A DNA stretch of 64,000 bases from Rugamonas fusca (GCF_014042365.1 NZ_JACEZS010000014.1:105577-169576), one strand, 5' to 3'; shown: positions 46,036 through 57,589, counted from the stretch's first letter. Notes: generated from the sequence alone by a model not told the origin. Translations and numbers: made by a program.

Positions 46036-46062
46036 CTTCACCATTTTCTTTGCGAGCGCATC

Positions 46063-46338
46063 ATGTCCCTGTCCGATCACGTCATTCCCCGGCTCGCGCC
46101 GCACTATGTGTTCCGTTGGGAGGAAAGCCAGGCCGCCTGGCTGCTGCTGTATCCCGAAGGACTGGTCAAGCTCAATGGCTCGGCCAGCGAAATCATGCAG
46201 CGCTGCGACGGGCGGCGCGACGTGGCGGCCATCGTGGCCGAGCTGATGGAGGCGTTTCCCGGCACGCCGGACGAGGTGCAGCGCGGCACGCTGGCCTTTC
46301 TCGATGTGGCGTGCGACAAGGGCTGGTTGCGGGTCTGA
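46063..46338 (+). CDS. pqqD: PQQ peptide chaperone PqqD
   Basis: A 91-residue PqqD with the typical pattern: HVIPRLAPHYVFRWEESQAAWLLLYPEGLVKLNGSASEIMQ and VAAIVAELMEAFPG, ending in a helix and CDKGWL. PqqD binds PqqA and presents it to PqqE. Here it lies separate from pqqE, which is 2.7 kb upstream. Its end is two bases from the convergent response-regulator gene. Confidence 0.92.
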   Translation: MSLSDHVIPRLAPHYVFRWEESQAAWLLLYPEGLVKLNGSASEIMQRCDGRRDVAAIVAELMEAFPGTPDEVQRGTLAFLDVACDKGWLRV

Positions 46339-46340
46339 GC

Positions 46341-46988
46341 TCACACGTCCAGCAAACCACTGCGCAGCGCCACCATCGTCATCTCGGCCCCGTTGCTGAT
46401 ATTGAGCTTTTGCTTGATGTGATACAGGTGGGTGCCCACCGTGCTGGGGCTGAGGTGGAAGTCCTGCGCCACCGCGTTCACTGAGCGGCCCTGGGCCAGT
46501 TGCATAAACACCTGCATTTCCTTCTCCGTCAGGGTGCTGGCGGGATCGGCGTCGCCGGACAGGTTGGCCAGCGCCACGGCCTGCGCCAGTTCCGGATCGA
46601 TGTAGCGCCGCCCCTGGCCCACCTGGCGCACGGCCCGTACCAGTTCGTCGGGCTGGCAGCGCTTGCTCAGGTAGCCCAGCGCGCCGGCCTTGAGCGCGCG
46701 CATCGGCACGATGCTTTCGTGATAGGCCGACAGCATCAGCACCCGCGCGCCGGGCCGGTGCGCCAGCAGGCGCGCCAGCGCCGCCAGGCCGCCCATGCCG
46801 GGCATCGAAATGTCCATCACCAGCACGTCCGGCGCCGCCTGCTCGAACAGGGTCAGCGCCGTCTCGCCGCAATCGGCCTCCAGCACGCGGGCCGTGCCCG
46901 CGCCTTCCAGCAGCAGCCGGAAGCCCTTGCGCACGATGGCGTGGTCGTCGGCCAGCAGCACCGTCATATTGTTCAATACCGTATTCAT
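46341..46988 (-). CDS. NarL/LuxR-type response regulator
   Basis: A 215-residue regulator. The receiver domain has the acidic pair in LLADDHAIVRKG, the phospho-Asp in VLVMDISMPGMGG and Lys in GYLSKRCQPDE. The LuxR-type DNA-binding helix-turn-helix is at the end (LTEKEMQVFMQLAQGRSVN, LSPSTVGTHLYHIKQKLN). ATG 46988 is used because AGGA is correctly spaced. It is encoded 22 bases after its sensor kinase. The position next to pqq genes fits regulators such as AgmR/ErbR-type that control PQQ and quinoprotein genes; this is inferred. Confidence 0.92.
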   Translation of the reverse strand: MNTVLNNMTVLLADDHAIVRKGFRLLLEGAGTARVLEADCGETALTLFEQAAPDVLVMDISMPGMGGLAALARLLAHRPGARVLMLSAYHESIVPMRALKAGALGYLSKRCQPDELVRAVRQVGQGRRYIDPELAQAVALANLSGDADPASTLTEKEMQVFMQLAQGRSVNAVAQDFHLSPSTVGTHLYHIKQKLNISNGAEMTMVALRSGLLDV

Positions 46989-47010
46989 CGATGTCATCCT
47001 GAAGTGAGGT

Positions 47011-48426
47011 TCAGCGCATCTCGTCGAGCCGGACGCCCTGGACCGGCAGCCGCACGCACAGGCGTACGCCTTGTCCGGGCTGGCTCGTGATGGACAGCTC
47101 GCCCTTGAGTGCGAGCGCGCGTTCGCGCATGCCTTGCAATCCGAATCCGTGCGGCTGGCTGGCGCTGGTCGGCAGGCCGCGCCCATCGTCGGTCAGCGAC
47201 AATTCCAGCCAGTCGCCGTCGTGCCGGCGGCACAGCACCAGCGCCACCCGCAACTGGGCCGCACCCGCGTGGCGCGCCACGTTGGTCAAGCCTTCCTGCA
47301 GGATGCGCAGCAGCGCCAGTGCCACCGCGTCGTCCACTGGTGCGGCATCGGCGCATAAGTCCACCTGCAGCGCCAGTTGCGGGTAGTGCTGCTGCCATAA
47401 CGACAGGTGGCGCTGGATGGCCAGGTTCAGGTTTTTGGTGTCGCCGCATGCCGGGCGCAGTTGCTGCAGGATGTGGCGTATGCCTTGCTGGATGTCGTTG
47501 GTGACGGCGATGATGCTTTGCGCGTGGCCGTGCAGCGCCGCCTGGCCGGCCGTGCGCTGGACGATGGCGCCAGCCAGCGCGCGCACGGCGGTGATGCCTT
47601 GCGCCAGTTCGTCGTGCAGTTCGCGGGCGATGCCGCTGCGCTCGCGTTCGACGCTGGCTTGCATCAGCTGCGCCAGTTCGCATTCGCTGTACAGGCGCAC
47701 GTTGTCGTTCACGGCTTGATCGAGGCGGTCGGCCATGCCGTTGTAGGCATGCGCCAGCAGGTTCAGTTCGCGCGCCGCGTAGACAGGCAGGCGCAGGTCG
47801 TGCCGGCCGCGTCCCGTGCGTTCGAGTGCGCCGCGGATCTGCTCCAGCGGCGCGAGGGCGCGGTCGAGCAGGTGGCGGGTCGCCAGGAACAATAGCGCCA
47901 GCAGGGCGCCGGCCCACAGGGCCATGGTTTGTGCGCTGTCCCACGCGTCCACGCTGGCGCGCGAGGGATCGGGCGTGAGGATCAGGGTCAGTCCGCCGGC
48001 CACGATGCGGCGCGGCTGCACATGCGGGTCGATCAGGCGCGCGAACCAGGCAGGCGCATCGCGTCCGGCTTTGTAAAGCGGCGCTGGCGACACGTACAGC
48101 AGCTGGCCGGTGGCGTCGAACGCGCTCAGGGCGTTGGCCCGGACGCGCCCGGCGGAGCGCACCCGGGCCAGCAACTGCTGGTCGGAGGCCGCGTCCGGCC
48201 CGGCCTCCGGCGCACCGGCGAGGACGGTCAGCCATTGCTCGCAGACGCGGGTGCCGGCCGTGATTTCCTCGTCGATGCTGGCGCGCGTCGCTTGCAGCCA
48301 CTGTGCGCCCAGCGCCAGCGTCAGGCAGGCCGCCACGGCCGTCAGCAGCAGGCTGATACGGGTGCGCAGGCTCAGCGGCCCCAATCGTGCCGCTCTGCTC
48401 GCCGTTCCCGCTGTTGTGTTGCCCAT
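47011..48426 (-). CDS. NarL-type sensor histidine kinase
   Basis: A 471-residue kinase with one transmembrane segment near residue 30 and another near 175, flanking a periplasmic sensor. A HAMP-like linker (HLLDRALAPLEQIRGALE) and a HisKA_3 phosphoacceptor with His in RSGIARELHDELAQGI follow. The ATPase has LRILQEGLTNVARHAGA and DDGRGLP with GFGLQGMRERA. It partners with the adjacent response regulator and is probably concerned with PQQ or quinoprotein expression. Confidence 0.92.
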   Translation of the reverse strand: MGNTTAGTASRAARLGPLSLRTRISLLLTAVAACLTLALGAQWLQATRASIDEEITAGTRVCEQWLTVLAGAPEAGPDAASDQQLLARVRSAGRVRANALSAFDATGQLLYVSPAPLYKAGRDAPAWFARLIDPHVQPRRIVAGGLTLILTPDPSRASVDAWDSAQTMALWAGALLALLFLATRHLLDRALAPLEQIRGALERTGRGRHDLRLPVYAARELNLLAHAYNGMADRLDQAVNDNVRLYSECELAQLMQASVERERSGIARELHDELAQGITAVRALAGAIVQRTAGQAALHGHAQSIIAVTNDIQQGIRHILQQLRPACGDTKNLNLAIQRHLSLWQQHYPQLALQVDLCADAAPVDDAVALALLRILQEGLTNVARHAGAAQLRVALVLCRRHDGDWLELSLTDDGRGLPTSASQPHGFGLQGMRERALALKGELSITSQPGQGVRLCVRLPVQGVRLDEMR

Positions 48427-48626
48427 CGCAGCCTCCTTCCAGTGGAGGAGGATGCAAGAAATGTACCGTTGATCTCAGGCGGGGGAGGGAAGGGATGTGT
48501 GCCGATTCGTACCAGCACTTCGTTGCCGCCGTGTTCCGTCCCGGAGCATCGTCCGGGTGGCGGAACACGACCAGCCCGCGCGCGTGCGCGGGCTGGCCAG
48601 CTTGCGTTGCGCTTGCTGGGCGCCGG

Positions 48627-49895
48627 TCAGTGGAAGTGCTCGGTGCCCGTGGGCGCGTCTTCCGGCATTTCCGCGTGGGCCAGTTCGCCCGTGGGGTCGG
48701 CGAACAGGGGCGCGCCGCAGTCGTCGCAGAACTCGACCACGTAGCGCTCGTTGTGCTTCTTCACCACGGTGACGCCGGCCTCGTTCAGGCAGCGCACGAT
48801 CTCGTCCACCGGCGTGACCGGCTTGCCCAGCGGGCCGTCGGCGCCGCCCTGGCCCGGACCTTCGGGCGGCGTGCCTTCCTCGTCTTCCTGGCCATACAGC
48901 GGCCACACCACGCCGTAGATCACGTCCGTGCTCTGGCGCTGGGTGAAGGCGATGCGGTATTCATCGATCTGGCCGTCGGACGATTCCTCGCCGAAGCCGG
49001 CGATCACGGCGCGCAGTTCGGACGGCTCCACCGACAGGGTGTTGGTCAGGTAGTGCACGGCGGCGCGGATCGATACCGGGCGGATCAGCTTGTCGGCCTC
49101 GCGGCAGGCCATGTAATACGCTTCGGGCAGCAGCAGGTCGATGCCGCAGCCGGGCATCAGGCGGGCCACGGTCGGCATGGCTTGGGTGCGCCATTGTTCC
49201 AGCGCGGCCGAGCGCTCGGCGCTGAAGTTGGCCTGGTGCGCCGGCATCTGCCAGCGGAACAGCGGCGAACCGGCCGGCGCCACCACGGCCACCAGCAGGT
49301 AGCGGGTGTCGGCCAGGAAGGGCGCCGTTTCCGGAATCTTGGTTTCGGCCTTCAGCGTGGCACCCTTGAGCGCGGCCTGGCCCAGCTTGAGCGTCTTGCC
49401 GTAAGTTTCCACGTGGGTGCGCGGCAACTGGTCGATCGAGTACAGCGTGGGCGACATGGCCATCTGCGTGCCGTCGGCCAGCAGGTGGGCCGAGAAGTGG
49501 GTCGACAGCGTGCCCAAAATGTCGGCGGGGATGGGACCGGAGGCGATGGCGAAGCGGGTCCAGGCCAGGATGGGGGCGGCCACCAGCAGCACGTCGTACT
49601 GGTGCGGCACGCCTTCCACGTCCTGCGTGATGGTGGCGGACTCGCTGACCGCTTCCACGCCATCCATCAGCACGTCGTAGGCATTCAAGTCTTGCTTGAA
49701 CAGGTTGCCCAGCGTGGTGTCGATGGTGTCCTGGTGGCCGGTCTTGAGGAGTTTCTGGAGCTGCGCATCGAGGCTGTGTTCCCAGGCCCGCTCTTCGATA
49801 CGGCTGGCCGCCTGCCCCACGGCTTGGGCATAGGCGACGAGGCGTTGGCTCTCGGCAGACAATTTATGGGATGAATCTTTTGATGGACGACGCAT
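48627..49895 (-). CDS. DUF2863 family protein
   Basis: A 422-residue soluble protein of a family common in Burkholderiales. It starts with a polar helical part (LVAYAQAVGQAASRIEERAWE) and contains DVLLVAAPILAWTRFAIASGPIP and LLPEAYYMACREADKLIRP. The C-terminus carries EFCDDCGAPLFADPTGEL, a likely metal-binding CxxC followed by an acidic tail. I recognise the family as DUF2863; its function is not known. A GC-rich inverted repeat (about 48570-48597) lies downstream. Confidence 0.8.
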   Translation of the reverse strand: MRRPSKDSSHKLSAESQRLVAYAQAVGQAASRIEERAWEHSLDAQLQKLLKTGHQDTIDTTLGNLFKQDLNAYDVLMDGVEAVSESATITQDVEGVPHQYDVLLVAAPILAWTRFAIASGPIPADILGTLSTHFSAHLLADGTQMAMSPTLYSIDQLPRTHVETYGKTLKLGQAALKGATLKAETKIPETAPFLADTRYLLVAVVAPAGSPLFRWQMPAHQANFSAERSAALEQWRTQAMPTVARLMPGCGIDLLLPEAYYMACREADKLIRPVSIRAAVHYLTNTLSVEPSELRAVIAGFGEESSDGQIDEYRIAFTQRQSTDVIYGVVWPLYGQEDEEGTPPEGPGQGGADGPLGKPVTPVDEIVRCLNEAGVTVVKKHNERYVVEFCDDCGAPLFADPTGELAHAEMPEDAPTGTEHFH

Positions 49896-50073
49896 AGCGC
49901 TATAAAGCTCTCATGTAGTGAAAAAAAGCGGTTCAGTTATCAGTCAAACAGATGATAACCCTTATCCCCCGTATTGTAGTGGATTCGCTCGATAATCGAG
50001 CAATCGTAGCCGGCCAGCGCATTTTTTGCGGAACGCCGGGAACGCCGCGCCGTTCGCGTGCATCTAATGCGGC

Positions 50074-50775
50074 ATGACCACCCCGCTGACAGAAAGTTCC
50101 ATCATGCAGCCCAACCCGATACCAGCCTTGCCCGACCTGCCCGACGCCGAGCTGGCGCGGCGCGTGGCCGCCGGCGAGCGCGACGCCTTCACGCTGCTCA
50201 TGCGGCGCTATAACCGCAGCCTGTACCGCGCCGCCCGCAGCATCCTGCGCGACGATGCCGAGGCCGAGGATGCGTTGCAGGATGCCTACCTGCTGGCCTT
50301 AGCCGCCATCGGCCAGTACCGCGCCGAGGCGAAGCTGGGCACCTGGCTCACGCGCATCGTTGTCAATGCAGCGCTGGCGCAGGCCCGGCGCGGACGCCGG
50401 CGTGCCGCCGTGATCCAGTTGGATGGCAGCGCCGAACCAGGGGAGGAACAGGACATGCGTAACGGCGCCCACGCCACGCCAGAAGACGCCGCCTTGCGGA
50501 CCCAGATGCGCCAGTTGCTGGAGCAATCAATCGACCAGTTGCCGGAAGCGTTCCGCACCGTGTTCATGCTGCGCGCGGTGGAGGAGATGAGCGGCGAGGA
50601 AGTGGCGGCCTGCCTCGATATTCCCGAAGCGACCGTGCGCAGCCGCTACTTCCGCGCCCGCAGCTTGTTGCGCGCGGCGCTGGCGCAGCGGGTCGACGTG
50701 GCGCTGGAGGATGCGTTCGGCTTCGACGGCGCGCGCTGTGACCGCATCGTGGCCGGGGTGCTGGCGCGCCTGTGA
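50074..50775 (+). CDS. ECF-type RNA polymerase sigma factor
   Basis: A 233-residue sigma factor. Region 2 is DAFTLLMRRYNRSLYRAARSILRDDAEAEDALQDAYLLALAAIGQY with the W-like GTWLTRIVVNAALAQ, and region 4 is LPEAFRTVFMLRAVEEMSGEEVAACLDIPEATVRSRYFRAR. There is no adjacent anti-sigma gene. ATG 50074 is the first possible start; ATG 50104 is an alternative. The exported ferritin-like gene follows 49 bases later and is a likely target or partner. Confidence 0.9.
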   Translation: MTTPLTESSIMQPNPIPALPDLPDAELARRVAAGERDAFTLLMRRYNRSLYRAARSILRDDAEAEDALQDAYLLALAAIGQYRAEAKLGTWLTRIVVNAALAQARRGRRRAAVIQLDGSAEPGEEQDMRNGAHATPEDAALRTQMRQLLEQSIDQLPEAFRTVFMLRAVEEMSGEEVAACLDIPEATVRSRYFRARSLLRAALAQRVDVALEDAFGFDGARCDRIVAGVLARL

Positions 50776-50824
50776 ACGGCGCCCGGAGCGAATTCACGTA
50801 GTACTTACACCAAGGAGAATCACC

Positions 50825-51400
50825 ATGTCTTTTCTGATCAAACCTGATGGCGCCGCGCTGGCCCAGCCCCGGCGCCTGTTCCTGGGCCAGTCCGGCCTGC
50901 TGTTGTCCGGCGCCGCCGTGGCCCTGCTGGCCGGGCGCGACGCGCTGGCGGCCAAGGGGGCCGCCACCCCGTCCGATATTGAGATCCTCAACACGGCGCT
51001 GGGCGCGGAACTGGAGGCGGTGGCCGCCTACCAGCTGGGGGCCGACAGCGGCCTGCTGCTCAAGCCCACGCTGGACCTGGCCGTCACGTTCCAGGGCCAC
51101 CACAAGGCCCACGCCGGCATCCTGTCGTCCACCATCGCCAAGCTCGGTGGCAAGCCGGTGCAAGCGAAGGCCAAGTACGACTTCCCGGTTGACGCGCTGA
51201 AGACGCAAACGGACGTGCTGCGTTTCGCGGCCGGGCTGGAGAAGGGCGCCGTGAGCGCCTACCTGGGCGCGGTGCCGCTGTTCCGCGACCGCGAGCTGGC
51301 CAAGGCCGCCGCCAGCATCCTCGGCGACGAAGCGATGCACTGGGCCGTGCTGCGCAACGCGCTGGGCGAGGAGCCGGTGCCGGCCGCCTTTATGGGGTGA
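50825..51400 (+). CDS. exported ferritin-like domain protein
   Basis: A 191-residue protein starting MSFLIKPDGAALAQPRRLFL with a long hydrophobic span (SGLLLSGAAVALLAG) and an ALA cut site, so it is exported. The mature part is a ferritin-like four-helix bundle: TALGAELEAVAAYQLGA, TFQGHHKAHAGIL, GLEKGAVSAYLGAVPLF, ILGDEAMHWAVLRNALG, with Glu and His at the metal positions. Such proteins are often paired with an ECF sigma factor. AAGGAG precedes the ATG. The role is probably metal or oxidative stress, but this is inferred. Confidence 0.88.
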   Translation: MSFLIKPDGAALAQPRRLFLGQSGLLLSGAAVALLAGRDALAAKGAATPSDIEILNTALGAELEAVAAYQLGADSGLLLKPTLDLAVTFQGHHKAHAGILSSTIAKLGGKPVQAKAKYDFPVDALKTQTDVLRFAAGLEKGAVSAYLGAVPLFRDRELAKAAASILGDEAMHWAVLRNALGEEPVPAAFMG

Positions 51401-51470
51401 ATGGCGGCGGGCAGTCCACTGCGTAGTGGACGTTGCGCCCAATACTGGAGCGCCGCTATCGCTGAGTCTC

Positions 51471-51600
51471 CGGCGTCGTCCGCGAGCGGCAGTTCCCTGC
51501 TAGACGGCGTCGTCCGCGAGGGGCAGTTCCCTGCTATCCGGCGTCGTCTGCAAGGGGCGGTCCCCTGCTATACGGCGTCGTCTGCAAGGGACTGACCCCA
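51471..51600. repeat. tandem 34-bp repeats, about 3.8 copies
   Basis: Units begin at 51471, 51505, 51539 and 51573 with the sequence CGGCGTCGTC and contain GCAGTTCCCTGCTA or the better palindrome GGGGCGGTCCCC. The fourth unit ends in GGGACTGACCCC. They begin 70 bases past the ferritin-like gene stop. They resemble a REP-type palindromic repeat family seen in Massilia-like genomes. Confidence 0.85.
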
Positions 51601-51640
51601 GCGCCGCTGCGTCACACCCAGACCGGGCAGCATAACCGCA

Positions 51641-51686
51641 GGGTCTGTCCCCCAGCCTGCAGTCGAGATGCACCGGGGACAGACCC
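51641..51686. repeat. inverted repeat GGGTCTGTCCCC
   Basis: Arms GGGTCTGTCCCC (51641-51652) and GGGGACAGACCC (51675-51686) are perfect over 12 bases with a 22-base loop. It sits between the two tandem repeat blocks and uses the same GGGG(T/A)C core. Confidence 0.85.
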
Positions 51687-51716
51687 TCGACACGCCACTG
51701 GCCATGGTCCTGGCCG

Positions 51717-51824
51717 CCGTCCGTGGGGTCAGTCCCCTGCATTGCGTCCGTGGGGTCGGTCCCCTGCATTGCGTCCGTCGGGGCAGTCCCCTGCATTGCG
51801 TCCAAGAGGGCAGCCCCCTGCGTC
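51717..51824. repeat. tandem 27-bp repeats, four copies
   Basis: Four 27-base units start at 51717, 51744, 51771 and 51798. Each has GCGTCCGTGGGGTCAGTCCC or a close variant, ending CTGCATT. There are no spacers between units. Each holds an imperfect GGGGTCAGTCCCC palindrome. Confidence 0.9.
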
Positions 51825-51871
51825 GCGGACGGTACACGTAATATGCGATGGTTGGCACTGTTCCCCAACAA

Positions 51872-51899
51872 AAAAACGCCGGACGAATCCGGCGTTTTT
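51872..51899. terminator. bidirectional terminator at the end of acnA
   Basis: Stem AAAAACGCCGGA with TCCGGCGTTTTT, loop of four bases. The A-run and T-run make it a terminator in both directions. It sits 20 bases past the acnA stop on the minus strand. Confidence 0.93.
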
Positions 51900-51918
51900 G
51901 CCTGGCGGTGAACGCTGT

Positions 51919-54630
<2,712 letters not shown>

Positions 54631-54725
54631 GGGTTCTCCTTCGGGGGTCGTTTATTATTGATCGCAGGAAAAACAGTACGGCGCGGCGCCAGGGCCGGCG
54701 CCGCCAGTGCTAAAAACGGTGTGGA

Positions 54726-55208
54726 TTACAGCTTGGCGTCGGCGGCCGGCGCGGCCAGGCTGACGGCCTTGTTCTGTTCCGCGTTGCGGCATTCGTTGGC
54801 CAGCTGGTGGCCGCCCTTGGAGTCCAGCAGCATGCTCTTGGCGGGGATACCGATCCACACCAGGCCCAGCAGCTTGTTCTCGAAGCGCTGGGCGCCCGTG
54901 GTGGTGCCCACGCGGGTCAGGCGCATCAGGCGCTTTTTCCAGCGCAGCGCGATATGGCTGTCGTCCGCGTCATTCTTGTACAGCGTGATCTTGTTGCCCA
55001 GTTCGCAATCGAAATCGACCACGGTGGCGCCCGTCACGGATGGCTCGTCGGCGTCCGGATCGCCCGATGTGGGTGCGGCGGCGGTGGCGGCCGTGTGGAC
55101 CTTGTGTTTGGCGGGTTTTTTCACTTCCGCCTGGGCGCTGGTGGCCAGGGTCAGGGAAGCGAGCGCGAGGCTGCATGCCAGGAAAAGTTTAGAGATGGAC
55201 ATGTTCAT
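54726..55208 (-). CDS. secreted protein with MliC-like pattern
   Basis: A 160-residue protein with a signal peptide (LFLACSLALASLTLATSAQA) and a Lys/Ala-rich linker. The C-terminal 80 residues show VDFDCELGNKITLYKND, HIALRWKKRLMRLTRV and GAKSMLLD-like spacing with a last Cys in LANECRN. This recalls the MliC/PliC lysozyme-inhibitor fold (two Cys flanking a beta barrel), but the match is from memory and moderate. The start overlaps the stop of the citE-like gene (ATGA), so they are coupled. Confidence 0.65.
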   Translation of the reverse strand: MNMSISKLFLACSLALASLTLATSAQAEVKKPAKHKVHTAATAAAPTSGDPDADEPSVTGATVVDFDCELGNKITLYKNDADDSHIALRWKKRLMRLTRVGTTTGAQRFENKLLGLVWIGIPAKSMLLDSKGGHQLANECRNAEQNKAVSLAAPAADAKL

Positions 55209-56206
55209 GCCTCCTTGGTGGGGTCGCTGGGACCGTTGTTGATCATGGCGGCCACTGATTCGGGCAGCGTGAGCCCGGCCAGTTTGGCCCGTTGTAAAAC
55301 GGTCCAATAATATCGGTAGCTGGCGCGGTCGTGCAAGCGTCCGTTCAACGAGATCGGGCCCCATTGCACCTGGGCCGCCTCGTGCAGGATGGTTGCTGCC
55401 TCGTGCACTTCCGACACGCGCGGCGTGAAGGCCTTGATCACGGGCTTGATCTGGCTCGGGTGGATGCTCCACATGCGCGTGTAGCCGAGTTCGGCCGCCG
55501 CGCGCTGGGCGTCGTTGGCCACCACGGCCGTGTCCTTGATTTCCGTCGTCACGTTATGCGACGGCACCTTGCCGTGCGCGTGGCAGGCGGCCGCGATTTC
55601 CAGCTTGGCGCGCACCACCAGCGGGTGCGCGAACTGGCCAGGCGTGCGCATGGCGTTGCCGGGCACGGCGCCGTAGTGGGCCGACACGAAGTCCATGATG
55701 CCGAACGACAGGCATTCGACCTGGGGCAGGGCGGCGATGGCGTGCACCTCGTGCAGCGCGCCATGGGTTTCGATCAGCACGTGGATCGGCAAGTCCTCGC
55801 GGCCGGCCGCTTTGGCGTGGCGGTTGACGAGGGCGATGGCGTCCTTGGTCTCGCGCGCGCTGTTGACCTTGGGCAAGACCAAATAGGCCAGCTTGGGCGC
55901 GGCGGCGCAGATGATGGCCACGTCGCGTTCGAAATGGGGGCTGGCCACGTCGTGCACGCGGGCACCGATGCGGTTGAACTTGTTCTCGTCCGACAAGAGC
56001 AACTCGGCCACCAGGCGCGCGTGGGCCTCCTCGTTGCCGGCGCTGGCGCCGTCCTCGCAATCGAGGGTGATGTCGAACACGGGGCCAAGCTCTTGTTGCA
56101 AAGCAATCGACTTGCGCATCAGCTTTTCGGCGCCGGCGTAATGGTCGCACACGGGCAGCAACAGCGGCTGACGATTGCCCTGGAATAAAACCTCGGATGG
56201 ATGCAT
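55205..56206 (-). CDS. HpcH/HpaI aldolase / CitE-like lyase
   Basis: A 333-residue TIM-barrel lyase of the HpcH/HpaI-CitE family. FDITLDCEDGASAG holds the metal-binding acidic residues, LAYLVLPKVNSARE and VLIETHGALHEVHAI are the conserved strands, and MWSIHPSQIKPVI is the substrate loop. Members cleave citryl-, malyl- or beta-methylmalyl-CoA. The position between mdh and acnA suggests work on a C4/C6 acid. ATG 56206 is chosen because the family sequence begins there. Confidence 0.88.
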   Translation of the reverse strand: MHPSEVLFQGNRQPLLLPVCDHYAGAEKLMRKSIALQQELGPVFDITLDCEDGASAGNEEAHARLVAELLLSDENKFNRIGARVHDVASPHFERDVAIICAAAPKLAYLVLPKVNSARETKDAIALVNRHAKAAGREDLPIHVLIETHGALHEVHAIAALPQVECLSFGIMDFVSAHYGAVPGNAMRTPGQFAHPLVVRAKLEIAAACHAHGKVPSHNVTTEIKDTAVVANDAQRAAAELGYTRMWSIHPSQIKPVIKAFTPRVSEVHEAATILHEAAQVQWGPISLNGRLHDRASYRYYWTVLQRAKLAGLTLPESVAAMINNGPSDPTKEA

Positions 56207-56317
56207 GCGGGTAGTGGAAGTAGAAACAGGGGAGTTGAAATGCAAACCCGCCGCGTCGCTCGGGGCGGCGCGGCGGGTGCGGCGGATCGGTAGTTCAACC
56301 GGGTCCACGGGAGGGTA

Positions 56318-57307
56318 TTACGGCAGCAGGTGCTTGACGCCTTCGCGCTCTTCGGTCAGTTCCTTCAGGGTCAGGTTGATGCGCTCTTGCGAGAAGGCAT
56401 CGATTTCCAGACCTTGAACGATCTTGTATTCGCCGTTTTCGGTGGTGACAGGGAAGCCGAACACGGTGCCTTCAGGGATGCCGTACGAACCATCCGAAGG
56501 AACGCCCATGGTGGTCCACTTGCCGGCCGTGCCCAGTACCCAGTCGTGGATGTGGTCGATGGCGGCGTTGGCGGCCGAGGCAGCCGACGACAGGCCGCGC
56601 GCTTCGATGATGGCGGCGCCGCGCTTGCCCACGGTCGGCAGGAAGGTGTTGGCGTTCCATTCCTGGTCGTTGATCATGTCCTTGACCGATTTGCCGTTCA
56701 CGGTAGCGAAACGGTAGTCGGCGTACATGGTCGGCGAGTGGTTGCCCCACACGCACAGCTTTTCGATGTCCTTGACGGCGGTGCCGGTCTTGGCGGCCAC
56801 TTGCGACAGGGCGCGGTTGTGGTCCAGGCGCAGCATGGCGGTGAAGTTCTTCGCTGGCAGCGAAGGAGCCGATTTCATGGCGATGTAGGCGTTGGTGTTG
56901 GCAGGGTTGCCCACCACCAGCACTTTCACGTTGCGCGAAGCGACGGCGTCCAGCGCCTTGCCCTGCACCGTGAAGATCTGGGCGTTCGCTTCCAGCAGGT
57001 CCTTGCGCTCCATGCCTGGGCCGCGGGGACGGGCGCCAACCAGCACGGCCACGTCGGCGTCCTTGAAGGCGGTCATCGGGTCGGAGTGGGCGGTCATCTC
57101 GGTCAGCAGCGGGAACGCGCAGTCGTCGATTTCCATCATGACGCCTTTCAGCGCTTTCTGGGCTTTCTCGTCATTGATTTCCAGCAGTTGCAGGATCACT
57201 GGTTGATCCTTGCCGAGCATGTCGCCGTTGGCGATGCGGAACAGCAGGGCGTAGCCGATCTGGCCGGCGGCGCCGGTCACTGCAACACGCATTGGGGTTT
57301 TAGCCAT
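56318..57307 (-). CDS. mdh: malate dehydrogenase
   Basis: A 329-residue NAD-dependent malate dehydrogenase. NAD fold [20 protein letters not shown], substrate Arg in [14 protein letters not shown], and the catalytic His in [11 protein letters not shown]. It converts malate to oxaloacetate in the TCA cycle. It is divergent from gntR with a 340-base gap holding a 14-base palindrome. It is followed by the citE-like gene on the same strand. Confidence 0.96.
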   Translation of the reverse strand: MAKTPMRVAVTGAAGQIGYALLFRIANGDMLGKDQPVILQLLEINDEKAQKALKGVMMEIDDCAFPLLTEMTAHSDPMTAFKDADVAVLVGARPRGPGMERKDLLEANAQIFTVQGKALDAVASRNVKVLVVGNPANTNAYIAMKSAPSLPAKNFTAMLRLDHNRALSQVAAKTGTAVKDIEKLCVWGNHSPTMYADYRFATVNGKSVKDMINDQEWNANTFLPTVGKRGAAIIEARGLSSAASAANAAIDHIHDWVLGTAGKWTTMGVPSDGSYGIPEGTVFGFPVTTENGEYKIVQGLEIDAFSQERINLTLKELTEEREGVKHLLP

Positions 57308-57589
57308 GATGAATCTCCAAGTTGGGAATGAAAACGTTCTGTCTAAGCTGGTGGCCAGCTCGCACCGGCGGGGAAAACGGTAATGATACCAAAACCAGCG
57401 CATACACGGGCTATGCTGCACGGGCCGGTGTTGCTGCTGTGCCCGGCGACTGATAGCTGTCCCCGGCGGCGTTCGGGCGTTGCTTTTCGGGATGCCTGGG
57501 GCGGGTCGATGGGGGCGTCGCCACAGGTCCTGAAAACGCTAGCCAGGCGAGTGTAGGCGCGTCCCCGGCATCTGTCAATCCTATCTTAT

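Noticed and set aside
51717..51824. CRISPR array
   Set aside because: The 27-bp units are directly abutting with no spacers, only four copies, and no cas genes are present.
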